Shown here in pieces: positions 60,199 through 64,000 of a DNA stretch of 64,000 nt. Source of the stretch: Pseudomonas sp. A34-9 (lineage in GTDB: Bacteria > Pseudomonadota > Gammaproteobacteria > Pseudomonadales > Pseudomonadaceae); NCBI RefSeq assembly GCF_029543085.1, contig NZ_CP119967.1, positions 4,676,501 through 4,740,500 of the forward strand, read 5' to 3'. Below the pieces are notes generated by a model. The model was not told where the DNA came from, searched no databases, and saw only the letters and a program-made list of their open reading frames with translations. The stretch's first letter is position 1. Every line of letters starts with the position of its first letter. The position numbers were made by a program, and so were the translations under genes.

Positions 60199-61144
60199 TC
60201 AATCGCTCCACGGTCTTGGCCCACATTTCATCGACCGGCGCCTGCAAGGTCAGCTTGCCGCCATCCGGCAGCGGCACGGTCAGCATGTAAGCGTGCAGGA
60301 ACAGGCGCTTACCGCCCAGATCGCGGATTTCCCTGGTGAAATCCTCATCGCCATACTTGCTGTCGCCAGCAATGCAATGACCGGCATGTAAAGTGTGCAC
60401 GCGAATCTGGTGGGTGCGACCGGTGACCGGTTTAGCCTCGACCATGGTGGCAAAATCACCGAAGCGGCGCAGCACCTTGAACATCGTCAGGGCTTCTTTG
60501 CCTTCGTCGTTGACTTCAACCATGCGCTCGCCGGAACGCAAATTGCTCTTGAGCAATGGCGCACTGACTTTCTTGATCGAGGTCGCCCAGTTGCCGCGAA
60601 CCAGCGCCATGTAGCGCTTGTCGACGCCATCGCCGCGCAATTGCTCATGCAAGTGACGCAACATGCTGCGCTTTTTCGCGATCATCAGCAGGCCGGAAGT
60701 GTCACGGTCGAGACGGTGGACCAATTCCAGCTCTTTGGCATCAGGACGCAACTGACGAAAGGCTTCGATCACGCCGAAGTTCAAGCCACTGCCGCCGTGA
60801 ACCGCAATGCCGGCGGGCTTGTTGATCACAATCAGGGCTTTGTCTTCGAAGACAATCGAGGCTTCCAGGCGCTGCAACAGGCCTTGGGCCAGTGGCACCG
60901 GCTCGTCACGTTCAGGCACGCGAACCGGCGGCACGCGCACGATATCGCCGGCCTGCAGCTTGTATTCGGGCTTGATCCGACCTTTGTTCACGCGCACTTC
61001 GCCTTTACGCAAAATGCGGTAAATCAAGGTCTTGGGCACGCCTTTGAGCCGGGCGAGGAGAAAGTTGTCGATTCGTTGGCCGGCATACTCCGGCGAGACT
61101 TCAAGCAATTGAACGCCTGGAGTCGAAGGGGCAGTAGTTGTCAT
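60185..61144 (-). CDS. rluC: 23S rRNA pseudouridine(955/2504/2580) synthase
   Basis: A 319-residue RluC: N-terminal S4 domain ([41 protein letters not shown] in parts), catalytic [16 protein letters not shown] (Asp near 143), and [17 protein letters not shown]. It modifies three uridines of 23S rRNA near the peptidyl-transferase centre. ATG 61144 ([12 protein letters not shown]) is the standard start; the longer frame enters the rne leader. Divergent from rne, the arrangement of E. coli and Pseudomonas. Confidence 0.95.
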   Translation of the reverse strand: MTTTAPSTPGVQLLEVSPEYAGQRIDNFLLARLKGVPKTLIYRILRKGEVRVNKGRIKPEYKLQAGDIVRVPPVRVPERDEPVPLAQGLLQRLEASIVFEDKALIVINKPAGIAVHGGSGLNFGVIEAFRQLRPDAKELELVHRLDRDTSGLLMIAKKRSMLRHLHEQLRGDGVDKRYMALVRGNWATSIKKVSAPLLKSNLRSGERMVEVNDEGKEALTMFKVLRRFGDFATMVEAKPVTGRTHQIRVHTLHAGHCIAGDSKYGDEDFTREIRDLGGKRLFLHAYMLTVPLPDGGKLTLQAPVDEMWAKTVERLSAPI

Positions 61145-61843
61145 GCCGCGGATGATAACAATTTTTATGGAATTGAAGCACTTAATCATTGCTGCTATAG
61201 TCGCGAACGCCGCCAAAAGCGGCCTGGACAGAGGAATCACGGTCAAAAACCGGCCCTGACCAACGCAATTCACCAGGACGCGAGGCCGTCCTACGGGGCT
61301 TTCGCTACGTAACGGTGGAGTTTGCAGTTGTAACAAGCGCAGGTGACATGAGGCCTGAATTACACCGCCGAGCAGAGTTTTTACTCGCCTGGCAGGCACA
61401 CATTCAAGGCCAGTTCACAAAGTGCAGTCAGTTGCAGATGACCCCGAGCGAATGCTTCGGAAACAACGCCTGAATTAGCCATGATGCGTGACCTCCCCTT
61501 TCGGAGCTCACGGTAAATGCCAACCCGCTGCGGATTCTGCGCGCGGCAGCACCCGAATTATCAGGGATACGTGTAGGGTGGAGATGCACAACCGCCGGAC
61601 TGTGTAGCAATAGGCTTTATCAAGACGCTTCATCTCGTCCACAGCCGCTGGTTGATTCCTCCTCCTGACTGAGTGCTTAAGTAGCCACAGCAAGCAGGAC
61701 GCGTACGTCGCTATATCGGCCCAATTGGCCGCATATCGCTGGACACGGGAATGGCCAACCACTCCCGACGCACCTGACACCGACCGTGAGAAGTCGTGTG
61801 TGCCGAACGCCGTTTCCGGCAGCCCGGAAACCGACGGTACTAC
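61145..61843 (+). promoter_or_regulatory. Long 5' leader of rne (rne-II-type element expected)
   Basis: About 700 nt separate rluC from rne without a convincing gene. A promoter at 61173-61201 would give a leader of about 636 nt, rich in possible hairpins (for example CGTTTCCGGCAGCCCGGAAACC-like sequence just before rne at 61809-61833). In E. coli the rne leader is cut by RNase E for self-control, and Pseudomonas leaders carry the conserved rne-II structure. I cannot place its exact limits by eye. Confidence 0.6.
61173..61201 (+). promoter_or_regulatory. Sigma-70 promoter for rne
   Basis: TTGAAG (61173-61178), 17-nt spacer, TATAGT (61196-61201); predicted start near 61208. Confidence 0.65.
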
Positions 61844-64000
61844 ATGAAAAGAATGCTGATTAACGCAACTCAACCCGAAGAGTTGCGTGTTGCACTGGTA
61901 GATGGCCAACGCCTCTACGACCTGGACATCGAATCCGGTGCACGCGAGCAGAAGAAGGCCAACATCTATAAAGGCCGTATCACTCGCATCGAACCAAGCC
62001 TTGAGGCTGCCTTTGTCGATTTCGGCTCCGAGCGCCACGGCTTCCTGCCCCTTAAAGAAATCTCCCGCGAGTACTTCAAGAAAGCCCCTGAAGGCCGCGT
62101 CAACATCAAGGACGTCCTGAGCGAAGGCCAGGAAGTCATCGTTCAGGTCGAAAAAGAAGAACGTGGCAACAAGGGCGCAGCCCTGACCACCTTCATCAGC
62201 CTGGCCGGTCGTTACCTCGTGCTGATGCCGAACAACCCGCGTGCCGGCGGGATCTCCCGTCGCATCGAAGGCGAAGAGCGCAACGAACTGCGTGAAGCGC
62301 TGAACGGTCTGGTTGCGCCAGCCGACATGGGTCTGATCGTGCGCACTGCCGGCCTTGGCCGCAGCAGCGAAGAAATGCAGTGGGACCTCGACTACCTGCT
62401 GCAACTGTGGACCGCCATCAAAGAAGCCTCGCTGGATCGCTCCGCGCCATTCCTGATCTACCAGGAAAGCAACGTGATCATCCGCGCCATCCGCGATTAC
62501 CTGCGCCAGGACATCGGCGAAGTGCTGATCGACAGCGTTGAAGCCCAGGACGAAGCCCTGACCTTCATCCGCCAGGTGATGCCGCAGTACGCCAGCAAGA
62601 TCAAGCTTTACGAAGACAGCGTGCCGCTGTTCAACCGTTTCCAGATCGAAAGCCAGATCGAGACCGCTTTCCAGCGCGTCGTTGAACTGCCTTCCGGCGG
62701 CTCCATCGTTATCGATCCGACCGAAGCCCTGGTGTCCATCGACATCAACTCGGCGCGCGCCACCAAAGGCAGCGACATCGAAGAAACCGCCCTGCAGACC
62801 AACCTTGAAGCCGCCGAAGAAATTGCCCGTCAGTTGCGCCTGCGCGACATCGGCGGCCTGATCGTCATCGACTTCATCGACATGACCCCTGCCAAGAACC
62901 AGCGCGCCGTGGAAGAGAAAGTCCGCGAATGCCTGGAAGCCGACCGCGCTCGCGTGCAGATCGGTCGCATCTCGCGCTTCGGTTTGCTGGAAATGTCCCG
63001 TCAGCGCCTGCGTCCATCGCTGGGCGAAAGCAGCGGCATCGTCTGCCCGCGTTGCAACGGCACCGGCATCATCCGTGACGTGGAATCGCTGTCGCTGGCG
63101 ATCCTGCGCCTGATCGAAGAAGAAGCCCTGAAAGACCGCACTGCCGAAGTCCGTGCTCAGGTGCCGATCCCGGTCGCCGCGTTCCTGCTCAATGAAAAAC
63201 GCAACTCGATCACCAAGATCGAACTGCGCACCCGCGCCCGTATCGTCATTCTGCCGAACGATCACCTCGAAACGCCGCACTTCGAAGTTCAGCGTCTGCG
63301 TGACGACAGCCCGGAAGCCGCGACCAACCAGTCCAGCTACGAAATCGCTGCTGCCGCTGCCGAAGTTGAAGAAGTTCAGCCAGCCGCTGCGACCCGCACC
63401 CTGGTTCGCCAGGAAGCCGCAGTCAAGACTGCTCCGGCCCGCGCCAATGCTCCGGTTCCGACCGAAGTCGCCGCGCCTGCCGCTCCAGCACCGGCGCCAG
63501 TTGCCGCGCCAGAGCCAAGCCTGTTCAAAGGCCTGGTGAAATCGCTGGTCAGTCTGTTCGCCACCAAAGAAGAGCCAGCCGCTCCGGTTGTGGTTGAAAA
63601 ACCAGCCACCGAGCGTCCGGCTCGCAACGAAGAACGCCGCAACGGTCGTCAGCAGAGCCGCAACCGTAATGGTCGCCGCGATGAAGAGCGCAAGCCGCGT
63701 GAAGAACGTGCACCGCGTGAAGAACGCGCCCCACGTGAACCGCGTGAAGAGCGTCAGCCACGCGAAGCCCGTGAAGTCCGCGAGCCGCGTGAAGCCCGCA
63801 CCGAAGCGCCGGCAGCCCGCGAAGAGCGCGCACCACGTGCTCCGCGTGAAGAACGTGCGCCACGCGCACCACGCGAAGACCGCAAGCCACGTGGCGAGCG
63901 TGAAGAGCGTGTACGTGAACTGCGCGAGCCACTGGACGCCGCTCCAGTGACTGCAGACACCGCAGTGGTTACCGCTGAAGAGCGTCCGGCCCGTCAGCCA
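61844..64000 (+). CDS. rne: Ribonuclease E, N-terminal catalytic half and part of the scaffold (runs off the window)
   Basis: Open to the window end (719 codons). [18 protein letters not shown] opens the RNase H-like subdomain; an S1 domain occupies about 35-125 ([24 protein letters not shown]); the catalytic Asp pair is in [17 protein letters not shown] and [10 protein letters not shown]; the zinc link is [13 protein letters not shown]. After about residue 515 the protein turns into a disordered Ala/Pro/Glu and then Arg/Glu/Pro-rich scaffold with repeated APREER and APRAPRE units. It is the endonuclease core of the RNA degradosome at the inner membrane. Confidence 0.97.
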   Translation, partial: MKRMLINATQPEELRVALVDGQRLYDLDIESGAREQKKANIYKGRITRIEPSLEAAFVDFGSERHGFLPLKEISREYFKKAPEGRVNIKDVLSEGQEVIVQVEKEERGNKGAALTTFISLAGRYLVLMPNNPRAGGISRRIEGEERNELREALNGLVAPADMGLIVRTAGLGRSSEEMQWDLDYLLQLWTAIKEASLDRSAPFLIYQESNVIIRAIRDYLRQDIGEVLIDSVEAQDEALTFIRQVMPQYASKIKLYEDSVPLFNRFQIESQIETAFQRVVELPSGGSIVIDPTEALVSIDINSARATKGSDIEETALQTNLEAAEEIARQLRLRDIGGLIVIDFIDMTPAKNQRAVEEKVRECLEADRARVQIGRISRFGLLEMSRQRLRPSLGESSGIVCPRCNGTGIIRDVESLSLAILRLIEEEALKDRTAEVRAQVPIPVAAFLLNEKRNSITKIELRTRARIVILPNDHLETPHFEVQRLRDDSPEAATNQSSYEIAAAAAEVEEVQPAAATRTLVRQEAAVKTAPARANAPVPTEVAAPAAPAPAPVAAPEPSLFKGLVKSLVSLFATKEEPAAPVVVEKPATERPARNEERRNGRQQSRNRNGRRDEERKPREERAPREERAPREPREERQPREAREVREPREARTEAPAAREERAPRAPREERAPRAPREDRKPRGEREERVRELREPLDAAPVTADTAVVTAEERPARQP

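Noticed and set aside
61508..63280. 590-codon open frame on the minus strand
   Set aside because: Antisense shadow of rne and its leader; composition (Asp, Phe, Gly, Ala, His) reflects rne codon bias, and rne motifs on the plus strand are unambiguous.
63650..63900. Tandem repeats in the 3' part of rne considered as a CRISPR-like array
   Set aside because: The repetition is in codons for Arg/Glu/Pro/Ala (APREER units) in frame within the RNase E scaffold, with irregular unit length and no spacers; no CRISPR array or cas gene was seen in the window.

Overview
The window is a GC-rich chromosomal segment from a Pseudomonas, most likely of the P. fluorescens group. The evidence is the gene order etfBA-etfD ... 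moaA/tetR ... tatD-pilZ-holB-tmk-mltG-pabC-fabF-acpP-fabG-fabD-plsX-rpmF-yceD ... maf/sppA/HAD/rluC ... rne, the many Pseudomonas-type REP/inverted repeats, and the NAGGN osmoprotectant genes. All calls come from reading sequence and protein features; no database search was run.

Layout. 1-3.7 kb: NAGGN osmolyte operon (3' end of the amidotransferase, GNAT/ATP-grasp synthetase, M42 peptidase). 3.8-15.7 kb: housekeeping and envelope genes (UPF0270, a CsrA/Rsm paralogue, YnfA, an SDR, DUF3309, an LTA-synthase-like enzyme, a START protein, a MocR regulator, an OmpA/DUF4398 lipoprotein pair, a periplasmic binding protein) ending in etfBA. 15.7-17.9 kb: the divergent etfBA/etfD region, with a PsrA-type operator next to a good sigma-70 promoter. 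18-20.2 kb: an AraC regulator divergent from a zinc alcohol dehydrogenase. 20.2-25.4 kb: a D-galactonate operon (dgoK-dgoA-dgoD-dgoT-iclR). 25.6-28 kb: an AT-richer, translationally coupled PAAR/lipase/lipoprotein module that looks like a type VI secretion effector-immunity island. 28-31.7 kb: small accessory genes. 31.7-36 kb: a cluster with the composition of E. coli yegTUVW (permease, ADP-ribosylglycohydrolase, PfkB kinase, GntR). 36.2-37.4 kb: an intact IS3-family element. 37.5-44 kb: an araFGH-like sugar ABC transporter, a sugar 1-dehydrogenase, a lactonase and a DgoR-like regulator. 44-64 kb: core genome, including the sRNA RgsA locus, DNA replication genes, the fatty-acid cluster and the start of rne.

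How the parts work together. The 37.5-44 kb and 20.2-25.4 kb loci together encode a complete De Ley-Doudoroff route for D-galactose: AraF-type uptake, 1-dehydrogenase, lactonase, then galactonate dehydratase, KDGal kinase and KDPGal aldolase. The sequence supports co-regulation. Both operons carry the same promoter cassette: ATCCCA-N5-TGGGAT, 13 nt, a -35/-10 pair with an 18-nt spacer, and a conserved Shine-Dalgarno/ATG context. A second, FadR-like operator is shared between the dgoR promoter region and the ABC transporter. In the copy upstream of the sugar dehydrogenase, the cassette leads into a 54-codon orphan ORF and an intrinsic terminator. That arrangement could be an attenuator or a rearrangement scar.

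The most novel-looking items are this shared regulatory cassette with its interrupted leader, the PAAR-lipase island with an uncharacterised first gene, and the yegTUVW-like cluster with a different permease family.
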